The notes beneath the pieces were generated by a model. It searched no databases, was not told the origin of the DNA, and worked only from the letters and a program-made list of their open reading frames with translations. 64,000 bases of DNA. Source: G965200765 sp965203865 (GTDB lineage: Bacteria; Pseudomonadota; Gammaproteobacteria; Arenicellales; JAJDZL01). Shown here one piece after another: positions 53,305 to 63,200 of the stretch. Position 1 is the stretch's first letter. Every line of letters starts with the position of its first letter. The position numbers were made by a program, and so were the translations under genes. The stretch spans positions 2,232,001 through 2,296,000 of the forward strand of contig OZ241916.1 of NCBI GenBank assembly GCA_965203865.1, read 5' to 3'.

Positions 53305-53331
53305 ATTACATGCATGTAAATTGAATTAAGG
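53305..53331. promoter_or_regulatory. Shared palindrome-containing element upstream of the DUF262 gene
   Basis: Contains the perfect 14-bp palindrome TTACATGCATGTAA followed by ATTGAATTAAGG. Its partner at 51124-51150 lies upstream of the other GmrSD-like gene, with the palindrome decayed at two places. Candidate operator or common promoter part. Confidence 0.4.
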
Positions 53332-54054
53332 GGATGTCAAATCGGCCATGATCAACGGCGGCTTGTAGCAATCAATCCGGCAACTGATATTCCCAGAATC
53401 GACGATTGAAGCGGAACGCAAATTCGTCAATATATTCCCAAACTAATATCTACTCACGCTAGCAAATGACAGTTTGCCGTAATTGACCAAAGTATCTCAA
53501 GAACAAAATTCCAATTTGAACAACAAGAATATTTTGATATCGCAAATACTGACAAAGTGGAGTAAATTTCAGAAACAGGGTACTTAAAAAGATCTTGCAA
53601 AAATCATTGATTTTCAATCATGACTCAAACATGAAGCAGTCAATGATATAGAACCGAACTGTACAGAACCTTCCATTCCGGGTTTATCTAAGCCTATGTT
53701 CTATGCAAAGGGTTAAACTCAAATCAATTTTCGAGCTTCGGTAAACCTCGCCGGAACCACATGGCGGCTCTTGATGTTAGTAAGAATAATGATATGTTGA
53801 TGGCATAGCTCTTGGCGAATGACCTCGGCGAGATAGATTGCCTACTGTACAAAAGAACTCTGTTGTTCAGCGACCAACTTACAATGGTGCCCAACCATCA
53901 TCCGGTCTTAAACAGTCCTCTTTGTTTAGAAGTTCTTACTGGCGAATAGGCTTGACTGATTATGAAATCAATCAGTTTTTCGAGATGCCGCCCTCACTTG
54001 CCCAAGATGTGCGCCGTAATAGCAGCTTGATGCAAGTATTCAACGATCTTACAA
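53332..54054. other. No supported gene
   Basis: About 720 bp of AT-rich DNA. A plus-strand frame at 53838-54080 (80 codons, RIGLTDYEINQFFEMPPSLA) overlaps the next gene and matches no family I know; it is probably a fragment or chance. Confidence 0.4.
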
Positions 54055-55341
54055 CTATGCTTGCTCAAGTTTGTCATTGATTAGCTGAAGTAAGGTCTTA
54101 CCCTCCTTGTTTTCCACTAGCAATTGACTCTCCAAGATGCTTTTGGCTTCATCTTTCCAGCATTTCTTATAGAGATTGTGGGTTTCATTTTTCTCACCGC
54201 CAAGCAGAACTGAACACCAATAACTGTCACCCTTCCACTTGTCATACTCTACAATACCGTTACTATTCTTTTCAAAATCTTTCAGCCTCTCGTTGCATTC
54301 ATCGAAATATTTATTCCCAGATTCCATATATTCATACCAAAGCAGTAGCTTGACACTGAACTTCGCATCTTCACGTTTGAGCATTAATGTGAATGGCAAT
54401 TGAGCTTTATCCCACTCTTTAATTTGAATTTTCAATTCTTCTCTACGATGACTGCTTAAAGTTTCAATTTCTAGTTCACCTTCACCATTCTTCACATCAC
54501 ATACGTCAGCCACAATCTGTTTCCACCCCTCTAAATAATCCTCCTTTAAAGAAGGCATATTTATTTTTATTTTATCTATCGTTGCCTTGTCTTTTCTTTC
54601 ACTCAGCAGTTTATGAACTTCTTCTATATTCATAAGGATTTTATGCACCGATGCCGCATTATCTCCTTCACTCAGCAGATCGAAAACTTTAGCCTTTACT
54701 AGAATATTCCTTTCAATGTGTTGTGAGAATTGCTTTCGAAAATCGTATTTTTCTCTTATCTTCTCTGATGTGCCATTAACTCCATTGATGATATCGACAA
54801 TATCGCCCCATGACATGCACACCACAGGCACATCACTACACTTATTATTAGCTGTGCTTGGCTCATAGCCCCAAGGTGTCAAAAAAATCACCACCTTTTT
54901 ATCATTAGGGTGTTTCTCTTTCAGAAAGCATTGATATCGCTCCACTTGTCTTTCCTGCTCACCAGCCCAAACTTTTACCTCAATGCCTACAACAAGTTCA
55001 AGGGATTTAAAATGGGCAAATACATCAATGCGACTTTTTTCATCCCCATACTCGCATATGACTTCTGTGTCATCGCTAGTCTGAAAATTCGCAATTTTGC
55101 CTTTCATTTCATCATTAAATTCACCTTCATCTGCAACCCAATCAAGAAATTTCTTGGTGAAATCAATGTTTGCCTCGTCACTCAAAAGCCAGGCTAGGAC
55201 ACTTGAATGGGTTAATTCCCGGTATCGCACACCCATTACTTCAAAAAGATTGAACAGTAGTCCATCGTCTGCAAAATCTGCAAGCTCCTCATAGTGTTGA
55301 GATTTCTTCAGGCACTCAATTGCCTCTTGTAAATCATTCAT
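54055..55341 (-). CDS. PD-(D/E)XK nuclease superfamily protein
   Basis: A 428-residue protein. The N-terminal part fits the PDDEXK_4/9 pattern: LLFNLFEVMGVRYRELTHSS with WLL, and the nuclease core RIDVFAHFKSLELVVGIEVK with Asp106, Glu121 and Lys123 as the metal-binding triad, then AGEQERQVERYQCFL. VIFLTPWGYEPS is also typical. The C-terminal ~240 residues are helical with no known motif. Such proteins are common, often single-gene, in defence islands. The function is presumed DNA cleavage. Starts at ATG 55341; 3' end is 127 bp from the next plus-strand material. Confidence 0.75.
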   Translation of the reverse strand: MNDLQEAIECLKKSQHYEELADFADDGLLFNLFEVMGVRYRELTHSSVLAWLLSDEANIDFTKKFLDWVADEGEFNDEMKGKIANFQTSDDTEVICEYGDEKSRIDVFAHFKSLELVVGIEVKVWAGEQERQVERYQCFLKEKHPNDKKVVIFLTPWGYEPSTANNKCSDVPVVCMSWGDIVDIINGVNGTSEKIREKYDFRKQFSQHIERNILVKAKVFDLLSEGDNAASVHKILMNIEEVHKLLSERKDKATIDKIKINMPSLKEDYLEGWKQIVADVCDVKNGEGELEIETLSSHRREELKIQIKEWDKAQLPFTLMLKREDAKFSVKLLLWYEYMESGNKYFDECNERLKDFEKNSNGIVEYDKWKGDSYWCSVLLGGEKNETHNLYKKCWKDEAKSILESQLLVENKEGKTLLQLINDKLEQA

Positions 55342-55519
55342 CGTCTAATACCACCTCAAATTTTTCCTTGGCAAGAATTTGGGAAATCCATGAAACAGGT
55401 TCAGGTCACTATCGAATATCGCTCAAACTCAGAAAGGATTCAACTGATTGTACTGACTCAATAGCAATTCCCATTTAAAACCGCATATTAGCATCGCCTA
55501 AATGGAGAGTCAAAAGTAA

Positions 55520-55990
55520 TCGTATCAGAGTGTTGCCCGTTGGAAATTATTCGGAGGCGAATTTGCTGATTTGCTGAAATTGTCGCAGTATGAAAAAGGC
55601 TTGACCGGCGTTGTTAGAGTATTGTCGTTCTACTAGCTGAATGAAATTCGCAAAAATTTGCCAACTGAACAGGATTCAATGGAATATTTGGTTGGTTCGT
55701 ACTATGGCTCCTTCTGTGACCACAAGCACCTTTATTTGAGGTTGAGCAAATAAGGTTTATCAAACGAAGGCGATTTTATCTATCAAGCTAAAAATAGGAT
55801 GGATAGCTTGCGTGGCGAAGAGGGGAAATACTATTATCAAAAACTAATTTGTCGTGCCGCACATTACTTACAAAAACTTGAACATCTTCCTTCCGGTACA
55901 GGTACATTCAAAGCTGGTGAAGCTCGACGCAAACTTACACAACTTCGCTTCGACATGAAAGAAAGATTCGATTAACCTTGAAAAAACTTG
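55520..55990 (+). pseudogene. Decayed gene of unknown family
   Basis: The frame starts near RWKLFGGEFADLLKLSQYEKG (55536 on), is interrupted by a stop at about 55633, and then continues in pieces such as MEYLVGSYYGSFCDHKHLYL and YYYQKLICRAAHYLQKLEHL, followed by MKERFD. The first 75 bp recur in worse shape at 45888-45960. No family recognised. Confidence 0.4.
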
Positions 55991-56049
55991 TTGCTGTGAT
56001 TAGTGAATTGAAATTATTGAAGTAAGTCGGCTGAAAATGCAAGGCAAGA

Positions 56050-56645
56050 TGGCTTAACACGCAACCCCGCGAGCGGAGTTGTGCTATCGCGGCAATGAGT
56101 TCATCCGTCCCTGCCAGTTTTCTACCAATCACACCTTGACTCGCGCTACTCTTGCCAACCATGCGTTGAATCGCAAACTCACCATCATTCCCCCATAAAA
56201 CATTGATTGCATCTGATAACGGTGCACTCTGCGATAGCAAGGCTCAGCACTTTCAAAGCACTTCCTGCCCACCTCGATATCAGCGCTGTCTATAAACATC
56301 CGTACACAGCCCAGACTTGAACGATGATGTCTCACAATCGCCGACGACAATGGCTCAGCCAGCGTATGCAAACTCCCAAAATCAAACTAGATCCGACTCC
56401 CCGAAACGACTCAAGAACTTTCCTATCCGCAACTAACCCGGCATCTCGCCCAACCCCATCAATTTCGCATTCGTGAAATCATACTCAACATTCCAAACCC
56501 GACTTTGTTATACTGCTTGTTTATTTCACAAGGACACCTCTTGGGGAGTTTTTTGTAAAACGGTATTGTACCGAGAATCCCAAGGTTGTTGTCCCTTTCC
56601 CCTACCCTCAGCATTGATTTTTCAGCACTTTAAGCGGGGGACAAT
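56050..56645 (-). mobile_element. IS1380-family remnant (minus strand)
   Basis: On the minus strand, CVRMFIDSADIEVGRKCFES and CYRRVHRYQMQSMF match the IS1380 transposase at 37760, with frameshifts and stops. The 5' leader (56500-56640, containing CAAGGACACCTCTTGGG) matches that of the intact copy and ends at TTTAAGCGGGGG, its terminal repeat. The C-terminal half is missing. Confidence 0.8.
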
Positions 56646-56731
56646 GGCTAGGAAAGCACTTGCAATACATCAATAATTTACGAATTTTTGAACAATAACT
56701 AATCTATAGTATTCTTATTTCATAACTTAGA
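56646..56731 (+). promoter_or_regulatory. Short gap ahead of the SIR2-HerA pair
   Basis: AT-rich 86 bp between the IS1380 end and SIR2, likely holding the promoter; the insertion may have altered it. Confidence 0.3.
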
Positions 56732-57799
56732 ATGGAAGAAGCAAGAGAAATTTTGACTGGATGGATAACAGGCCCCGATACCTGCTTCCTTATAGGTGCC
56801 GGATGTAGCATATGTGCAGAAAAACCATCTATTGACGAATTGACAGAAAAAGTGCTGGAAGGGCCTTGCGATGACGAGTTGAAACAAAAATTTAACGAAA
56901 TTAAATCTGTTTCCGCGCGACCACCAACAATAGAAGACCTGATGAATTATCTCATCAAATCTAACTATATCCTTCTTAGAACAAAAAACAGCAACAAGCA
57001 TGAAATTGAAAAAAACTGTGAACTGCTGAAACAGATTAAAACAAAAATAATTAAAATTGTTGATGATGATTGGAGGCCCAGTGAATTTCACACGCGATTC
57101 TTTCGGCGGCTATGTAGTCAAAATAGTAGAAAAAGACCATGTGATATCTTTAGTCTAAACTACGATACTATCTTGGAGGCCAGTTTGGATAAGTGCAAAA
57201 TACCTTATGTAGATGGTTTTCGTGGAGGTAATCGAGCATGGTTTGACCCGGAAGTTTACAATTTGGATGCCAAAGCAGCAATTCGAATATATAAGCTGCA
57301 TGGCTCAATCAATTGGATACAAGACGCAGACGGAATCGTTAGATGTAACCGCAATGGTTCTTCAAATGCAGGTGAAGAACCCGTCGTAATTTATCCTTCG
57401 GAGCAAAAATACTTTCAATCTCAATACGGAATTTATGAAACTCTATTTAAAAGTTTTCGAGACCGGTTACGTAATAAACAAAAGAACAATTGCTTGGTAG
57501 TTCTGGGATACAGCTTCAACGACGACCATATCAATGCGGCTATATTTGATTCCATTGCCGAAAAGGATAGCAACCTTACCGTTTTTGCATTTGTTGGTCC
57601 CGAAAAGGATCTATGTGCTCAAATCAAACGCTTCGAGGAATTCAACAAAATAGGCGATTCAAGATTTAACGCCTTCATTGGCGACGAAAGTGGGAAATTT
57701 ATTGGAAGTGATATAGGTGGCGAAGAAATAGAAAACGATATATTGAAGAGTGAATATTGGAAATTTGAAAATTTAGTGAATTTCATTGCCGGAAACTAG
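56732..57799 (+). CDS. SIR2-like NAD hydrolase of a SIR2-HerA defence pair
   Basis: A 355-residue SIR2-domain protein: CFLIGAGCSICAEKPS (Gly22-Ala-Gly24 for NAD binding), DIFSLNYDTILE, IRIYKLHGSINW with the catalytic-site His, and CLVVLGYSFNDDHIN at the nucleotide loop. In defence systems SIR2 proteins deplete NAD+ on phage infection. The HerA-type ATPase gene starts one base after its stop, a conserved pairing known to protect against phages (SIR2-HerA). ATG 56732; the protein is longer than deacetylase sirtuins and lacks a Zn-binding Cys4, as expected for SIR2_2-like members. Confidence 0.88.
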   Translation: MEEAREILTGWITGPDTCFLIGAGCSICAEKPSIDELTEKVLEGPCDDELKQKFNEIKSVSARPPTIEDLMNYLIKSNYILLRTKNSNKHEIEKNCELLKQIKTKIIKIVDDDWRPSEFHTRFFRRLCSQNSRKRPCDIFSLNYDTILEASLDKCKIPYVDGFRGGNRAWFDPEVYNLDAKAAIRIYKLHGSINWIQDADGIVRCNRNGSSNAGEEPVVIYPSEQKYFQSQYGIYETLFKSFRDRLRNKQKNNCLVVLGYSFNDDHINAAIFDSIAEKDSNLTVFAFVGPEKDLCAQIKRFEEFNKIGDSRFNAFIGDESGKFIGSDIGGEEIENDILKSEYWKFENLVNFIAGN

Positions 57800-57800
57800 A

Positions 57801-59453
57801 ATGAGTGACAAAATTCTAAAAATTGGTCGCGTTGTTGAGGTGTCGGGGCCCAAGGTTATAGGAGAGTTGGAAAGTTCAGTAGAAGAACTTCATCGAACAT
57901 ATAAAAGCCGAAAGTACTTGGTTGGGCAAATTGGCTCAATTGTGAAAATTGAAGCCAGTGACAGATTGGTGTTTGGGGTGGTCACTGCTTTGCGAATGAC
58001 CGAAATTCTAAATGAAACCGGGTTGAATTCAACGGCACAACCAATCTCAGATGCCAAGTGGCTAGAAATTGAATTGTTCGGTGAAGCAATTCGAACCGGG
58101 CTAAATGAAGGTGATTTCGAGTTTGACCGCGGTGTTATCAATTTTCCCCTCCCTGGTAATGGAATCTTTATTGCAAGTACTACTGAGTTATCTCGCATCT
58201 ATCGCCAACCGAATAAACCGAGTATTAATGTGGGAACTGTTTCACAATCCTCGTCACTGCCTGTACACCTGCTAACCAACGAACTGCTCGGTAAGCACTT
58301 CGCAGTACTTGGTACAACGGGCTCTGGCAAATCATGTTCAGTTACTGTGTTACTACAATCGATTTTAAAAGAATCGCCTTACGCCCACATTATTCTTCTT
58401 GACCCACACAATGAGTATTCAAACGCTTTTAAGGGGAGCGCAAATATCATTGAACCTACATCACTCAGCCTCCCACACTGGTTAATGAATTTCGAAGAGA
58501 GCATTTCTTTATTTGTTGGTAAAACTGAATATGCTGCTACTAGTCAGACGAATATTCTGAAAGATGCAATTTTGAAAGCTCGCAAGGATTTCGGAAAACC
58601 CAAAAGCAAAATCGAAAAAATTACGGTTGACTCTCCTAGTCCTTACACAATTGAGGATTTGGAAAGCTGCATTAATGATGCCATGAAATCAGCAGGCACC
58701 ACTGCAAGTAAAGAAGAGCCTTACAAAAAGATTTTAAATAAAATCAATATATTCCAGGATGATTCTCGATTTTCATTCCTTATCCAACCAGACAGTGAAG
58801 TTAGTGATAATTTAGACGAATTAATCAAGAGTATTTTTCGAATTCCAGTATCAGGTAAACCACTTTCAATTATTGATTTATCTGGTGTACCATCCGACGT
58901 AGTAGATGTCGTTGTGTCAGTTCTTTGCCGAATGGTCTTTGATTTCGCCGTGTGGAGTCCTCGACCTGTGAAGGTTCCATTACTTTTCGTATGTGAAGAA
59001 GCCCATCGTTATGCCCCCAAAAAAGATGAAGCCGCATTTCAGCCCACAAAAAAAGCACTCTCAAGAATTGCGAAGGAAGGACGAAAATACGGTGTATCGT
59101 TAGGACTAGTTTCGCAACGTCCCTCTGAGCTAGCTGAATCAATCTTGTCTCAATGTAATACTTTGATTGCGCTTCGAATGAGTAACGAGCAAGATCAACA
59201 ATTTGTCAAGCGAGCATTACCCGATTCAGTTCAAAATTTGGTCAATATTTTACCAATTCTGAAAACTCAAGAAGCCCTTGTTGTGGGTGAAGGTACTATT
59301 GTTCCAGTACGACTTAGATTTAATAACCTTGCGGAGGAAAAACGACCACAGAGTATGGATGTTCAATTCTCTGAACTTTGGTCAAAAGAACTTCCTAAGC
59401 CAGAAGATCATATTACATCAGTAGTTGAAAAATGGCGGGTACAAGAACGATGA
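57801..59453 (+). CDS. HerA-like ATPase of a SIR2-HerA defence pair
   Basis: A 550-residue hexameric FtsK/HerA-type ATPase. An N-terminal beta-barrel (HAS-barrel, IGRVVEVSGPKVIGEL) is followed by Walker A GTTGSGKS (171-178), LLDPHNEYS, the Walker B strand LLFVCEEAHRYAPK (~394-407), and the arginine-finger region with SRIAKEGRKYGVSLGLVSQRP, then SEQ-type LPDSVQNLVNIL. ATG 57801 follows the SIR2 stop by 1 nt; a longer TTG start at 57786 would overlap SIR2. HerA forms a ring that drives the SIR2 partner. No NurA gene is present, which fits defence rather than repair. Confidence 0.9.
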   Translation: MSDKILKIGRVVEVSGPKVIGELESSVEELHRTYKSRKYLVGQIGSIVKIEASDRLVFGVVTALRMTEILNETGLNSTAQPISDAKWLEIELFGEAIRTGLNEGDFEFDRGVINFPLPGNGIFIASTTELSRIYRQPNKPSINVGTVSQSSSLPVHLLTNELLGKHFAVLGTTGSGKSCSVTVLLQSILKESPYAHIILLDPHNEYSNAFKGSANIIEPTSLSLPHWLMNFEESISLFVGKTEYAATSQTNILKDAILKARKDFGKPKSKIEKITVDSPSPYTIEDLESCINDAMKSAGTTASKEEPYKKILNKINIFQDDSRFSFLIQPDSEVSDNLDELIKSIFRIPVSGKPLSIIDLSGVPSDVVDVVVSVLCRMVFDFAVWSPRPVKVPLLFVCEEAHRYAPKKDEAAFQPTKKALSRIAKEGRKYGVSLGLVSQRPSELAESILSQCNTLIALRMSNEQDQQFVKRALPDSVQNLVNILPILKTQEALVVGEGTIVPVRLRFNNLAEEKRPQSMDVQFSELWSKELPKPEDHITSVVEKWRVQER

Positions 59454-60211
59454 ATTTTCTTCATTGAAAATTCAATCTTTCTATGAGTTTTAGGGAAACA
59501 GGAAACGCAAGACAAAAGCAGTAACAGAAAAACACGAAAACGGTGTCGTATTACTTTCAGTGAACAATCAAATGGAAAGATTAACAAGGGTCATGCTAGA
59601 AGATCATACTTGGTGTGTTCATGATTCTCGTGCTTAGTACAAGAATATTTCTATAAAACGAAATCATATACAACGAATGATTGAGAAGAAAACAAGGTTG
59701 TTGATGTCGACAATAATGACACAGCCAAATTAGTAGATATATTCAAAGTTCTCATCAGTGGATTGAAGCACATGCAGCGGGGAGATTATGCAAGAGCTAT
59801 ATGCTACATTCCAGGCTAATACTGCATAAATTTCTCATCTTTTTTCTTTGCACAATAGGCTAGAGCGAGAAATCGCAGCTACCACGATATTCGGCGGCAT
59901 CAGACGCGCTGGTCGTAGCGACATGTCGACGCACAGGTCTTCGCACAGCACAGATTCTCCCAAAAAATGCTGTGAAGTGCTTCCGGGGGCAGTGCTTTTG
60001 TCGCATTCCATGCGAGCCATAGTCGCACTACAAAATGAACGTCAGGCATTTGCACTGTTATGTATCAGAGTTTGAAAGACGGCACAACACACGCGCAAAT
60101 GACAAACATTGATAAAAATTGATAAAATAAATTGTCAAAAACATGAACAACTTGAACGGAAAACGATTAAAATAATACAGAACCGGTATCAGAAGAAAAT
60201 GGACGATTGAA
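59454..60211. other. Gap without a supported gene
   Basis: About 760 bp. Mostly AT-rich with stops in all frames. A GC-rich patch at 59860-60075 has a minus-strand frame of 61 codons, probably a remnant of a mobile element. Short direct repeats (ATTGATAAAA) occur at 60103-60125. Confidence 0.4.
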
Positions 60212-61693
60212 TTGAACGACTTAGTTAAACAGAATGGAATTATCTATACTCCTGAATGGATAGTCAAAATTATTCATGACAAAACCTTGCCGAAAAATCT
60301 TGCAAATATTGCAGTATGCGACCCTGCTTGCGGAGACGGTGCATTTCTAATTGATGTTGCTGAAAGAATCTGCAGGCAGGCTATTCGGTCAAACGACCAA
60401 TATCTCTACATAAAGTCGCTGAAGAATTTAACCGGATTTGATATTGACAAACATGCGCTTGATTATTGCCGAGTCAAACTGGACAAAAAGGTCAAGGATT
60501 TTTTCCCCAACATCCAAATTGAATGGAATTTGCGGATTATTGATGGGACCAATCAAAAGCAATGGCAGTCATGGTGCAATACTTTTGACTATGTTGTAGG
60601 AAATCCACCTTACGTTCGCATTCAGCATTTGGAAGAAAAAAGACGAAATATCATTAAAAATGGAGAATGGAACAGTCTAAGCGGTTGTACTGATTTGTAC
60701 ATATTGTTTTACGAGTATGGGCTTAATCTATTGAAAGAAGGTGGGGTGCTGTGTTTCATCACTCCGAATAGCTGGATGAAAAACAATGCAGGCAAATCGC
60801 TTAGAAATTTTCTGAATTCTTTTGAGGTCAATTACATCCTTGATTTTGACGATTATCAGGTTTTTAAGGGAGTTGCTACTTATACTGCAATAACACAAAT
60901 ATCAAAAGTGCCTAAATTCAATGGCACGAATGTAGAGAAGTTTGAACACAAGCAAATCAAGCCAGGATTTCAACTAGTCCAATTCCGCGACAAATGGGTA
61001 TGTGTTCAAGATGACTTCAGTATGAAATTTAATTTGTCGGGAAACAAAGTATTGGGAGATGTTGCGAAAATTCAAGTGGGCATTCAAACTTTGGCAGACA
61101 AAGTGTTCATTCTTCCTGTGATTAGACATGAAAACGGTAAAGTAATTTGTATCGGAGACGACAAGGAAGTGCCAATTGAAGCAGGTGTTGTAAAAAGAAT
61201 CGTTAAAGCATCTGTCATGAAGAAAGGGAAAGACAAGGTTGACAGGATCATTATTTTTCCGTATGACGAAGACGGTGTGTTAATGCCTGAATGCAAATTA
61301 AAAGAAATTTACCCTCTTGCATACAGGTGGCTAAAAAAACATAAAACTGTTCTGCTCAATAGAGATAAGGGAAAACGTGCTCAATATAAATGGTACGAGT
61401 ATGGACGAAGTGTTGGGGTAAAAACTGGATTCGGACAAAAAATTCTGACATCCGGCATGAATAAAAAACCTAATTTTCAGATCTGCAATGATACAGACAC
61501 TTTGTTTTACAGTGGCTATTCAATTAAACCAAACTCTGATGTTAAAATTTCCAAGTTGCTGGATGAATTGAATAGTCCGTTAATGGAAGAATATATTGAT
61601 TCTGTATCAAAGCCTTTCCAGCACGGATGGCGTTCCTACGCAAAATCATATATTCAAGATTACCCTGTTGACTATAAGAGCATAACACAATGA
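60212..61693 (+). CDS. Adenine-specific DNA methyltransferase of a second R-M pair
   Basis: A 493-residue N6-adenine methyltransferase of the Eco57I/TaqI-like group. It begins MNDLVKQNGIIYTPEWIVK, has motif I VCDPACGDGAF (near residue 35), a D-I-D at FDIDKHAL, the catalytic VVGNPPYVRIQHL (motif IV), and a C-terminal target-recognition-like region with KPFQHGWRSYAKSYI. TTG start at 60212. It overlaps the next gene by 4 bp (ATGA), so both are translated together. The methylated sequence is unknown. Confidence 0.85.
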   Translation: MNDLVKQNGIIYTPEWIVKIIHDKTLPKNLANIAVCDPACGDGAFLIDVAERICRQAIRSNDQYLYIKSLKNLTGFDIDKHALDYCRVKLDKKVKDFFPNIQIEWNLRIIDGTNQKQWQSWCNTFDYVVGNPPYVRIQHLEEKRRNIIKNGEWNSLSGCTDLYILFYEYGLNLLKEGGVLCFITPNSWMKNNAGKSLRNFLNSFEVNYILDFDDYQVFKGVATYTAITQISKVPKFNGTNVEKFEHKQIKPGFQLVQFRDKWVCVQDDFSMKFNLSGNKVLGDVAKIQVGIQTLADKVFILPVIRHENGKVICIGDDKEVPIEAGVVKRIVKASVMKKGKDKVDRIIIFPYDEDGVLMPECKLKEIYPLAYRWLKKHKTVLLNRDKGKRAQYKWYEYGRSVGVKTGFGQKILTSGMNKKPNFQICNDTDTLFYSGYSIKPNSDVKISKLLDELNSPLMEEYIDSVSKPFQHGWRSYAKSYIQDYPVDYKSITQ

Positions 61694-62409
61694 ATGTTCA
61701 TCGCAGAGATGCTGCAATTAAAACATCAATCTCCAGACGATTTCTTAATGCAATTCAAGATACTTACCAAGCTTATTTGCAACATGGACCGCATTCTAAT
61801 GAAAAGTTGAAATTTCTTCACGGGTGGTTTATTGCCGAGATTCGCAATACGCTTGGCGATGAATATACGATTTCAGGGATGACTCTTGCCTCCAGTTCCG
61901 AAAAAAGAGTAGAAGGCATGTACTATCCGAAAAAGGTTGATCTTCTTGTTGCAAGAGACAACCAGCATCTCGGAGTAATTAGCATTAAGTTTGTTCAGTC
62001 AAATTACAACCAGAACAAAAACAACTATTTTGAACAGCAACTGGGAGAGACAGCAAATTTACGAAGCAATGACATCATTTTTGGTCATGTAATCATATTT
62101 ACAGAGCCCATACCCTACTACAAAAGAGACAAAAGCATCTATCGTTTTGAACACGTTTCTGATGAGGTTATTGAAAGATACAGCAAATTGGTGACCGATC
62201 ATCGGTACCCCCATATTCCTGATGTTCAAGCTTTATGCGTAGTGCTATTAAATGAAGATAGACAAAAGATCCTCCGAATATGCAATAGGGAAGACTTGCC
62301 TCAAATTTCAGCTTCATCTTATCAACTTCTTAATAGTAAATTGAGTATTGAAAATTTTGTACCTTTGTTCTGTCAAGCGATTGAACTGAGGTATAAGATG
62401 AAGATTTGA
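61690..62409 (+). CDS. Putative restriction endonuclease paired with the methyltransferase
   Basis: A 239-residue protein coupled to the methyltransferase by an ATGA overlap. The core KKVDLLVARDNQHLGVISIKF holds Asp84 and Lys100; the usual Glu two before Lys is Ser98, so this is either a degenerate PD-(D/E)XK or the acidic residue comes from elsewhere (Glu71/75 lie just upstream). FEQQLGETANLRSNDIIFGH follows, a pattern seen in type II endonucleases. No other family is recognised. Function is inferred mainly from pairing. Confidence 0.6.
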   Translation: MNVHRRDAAIKTSISRRFLNAIQDTYQAYLQHGPHSNEKLKFLHGWFIAEIRNTLGDEYTISGMTLASSSEKRVEGMYYPKKVDLLVARDNQHLGVISIKFVQSNYNQNKNNYFEQQLGETANLRSNDIIFGHVIIFTEPIPYYKRDKSIYRFEHVSDEVIERYSKLVTDHRYPHIPDVQALCVVLLNEDRQKILRICNREDLPQISASSYQLLNSKLSIENFVPLFCQAIELRYKMKI

Positions 62410-62731
62410 AAGAATTTATGAATTGAAACACAGAATACATTATGAAGGCAAAGCCAGACAAATTACATCCGAAAAATACATTCAGCACGCTAAATAATAC
62501 GGAAAAATTTGCCTGGATTCATTCGGAGTCGAAAATTCAGTAATAACGTAAATTTGCTGGAAGCGATTTCAAAGTCAATCAATATTCCCCTTGATTACGT
62601 TGAATTCGAAATTGGGGCTTCTTTGTTTACAGACAAGTTCTTGGCTCCCTATTTCGCTGAATGCCCGAAATGGTAGTAATTACCCAACACCGGCTCCTCA
62701 CACCAGGCTGGGCTCTTGGGCAGATTAGTTT
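62410..62731. other. No gene seen
   Basis: Intergenic DNA with stops in all frames. Confidence 0.4.
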
Positions 62732-63170
62732 CTATAAGTTTTCTATAAGTGCACCGTAGAGAATTGATAAGCCGTATGCCACTGAAAAACGGTTAAAGCC
62801 GGAATCATTTAGTCCGTGCATTTCTAAATCCGACGGCTTGGGAACTTCTCTTAATTCATAGGGCGGAATTCCCGCATATTCATGTTGATATTCTCCATGA
62901 GTGGAAGTAATCGCATCCCAATACCACTCCATATTTGCCCCGCAGCCAACAAATACTGGCAAAGTCGGTCGATCTAGGACCATCCGGACCCTTCTTCATC
63001 ATTGCACAAACTACCTCGCCCACACAGTCTCGCAGAAACTTTAGACAGCAACCCTGGTCTGATTTTTCAATGTTTGATTTCAAAGCTTCAACTTCCAGTG
63101 CAATTACTTTACTTTTCCGGCATGGCAATTTATAGAGCCACTGCCCTGTTGTATATAATTTCCTTTTCAA
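62732..63170 (-). pseudogene. C-terminal fragment of a long-lost protein, possibly Hsp70/actin-like ATPase
   Basis: On the minus strand, two overlapping frames (62880-63170 and 62732-62983) share one gene broken by a frameshift near 62985. The second reads PVFVGCGANMEWYWDAIT and ends with FNRFSVAYGLSILYGALI. A glycine-rich strand followed by F-x-R-x-SVAYGLS is typical of the C-terminus of actin-like ATPase (Hsp70-type) proteins in defence and other accessory loci. The N-terminal part is absent. Confidence 0.4.
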
Positions 63171-63200
63171 AGCATATTACAGCAAAATGGGATTTTTAAA

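Noticed and set aside
53838..54080. 80-codon plus-strand ORF as a gene
   Set aside because: Overlaps the end of a convergent well-supported gene, has no ribosome site and no recognisable family.
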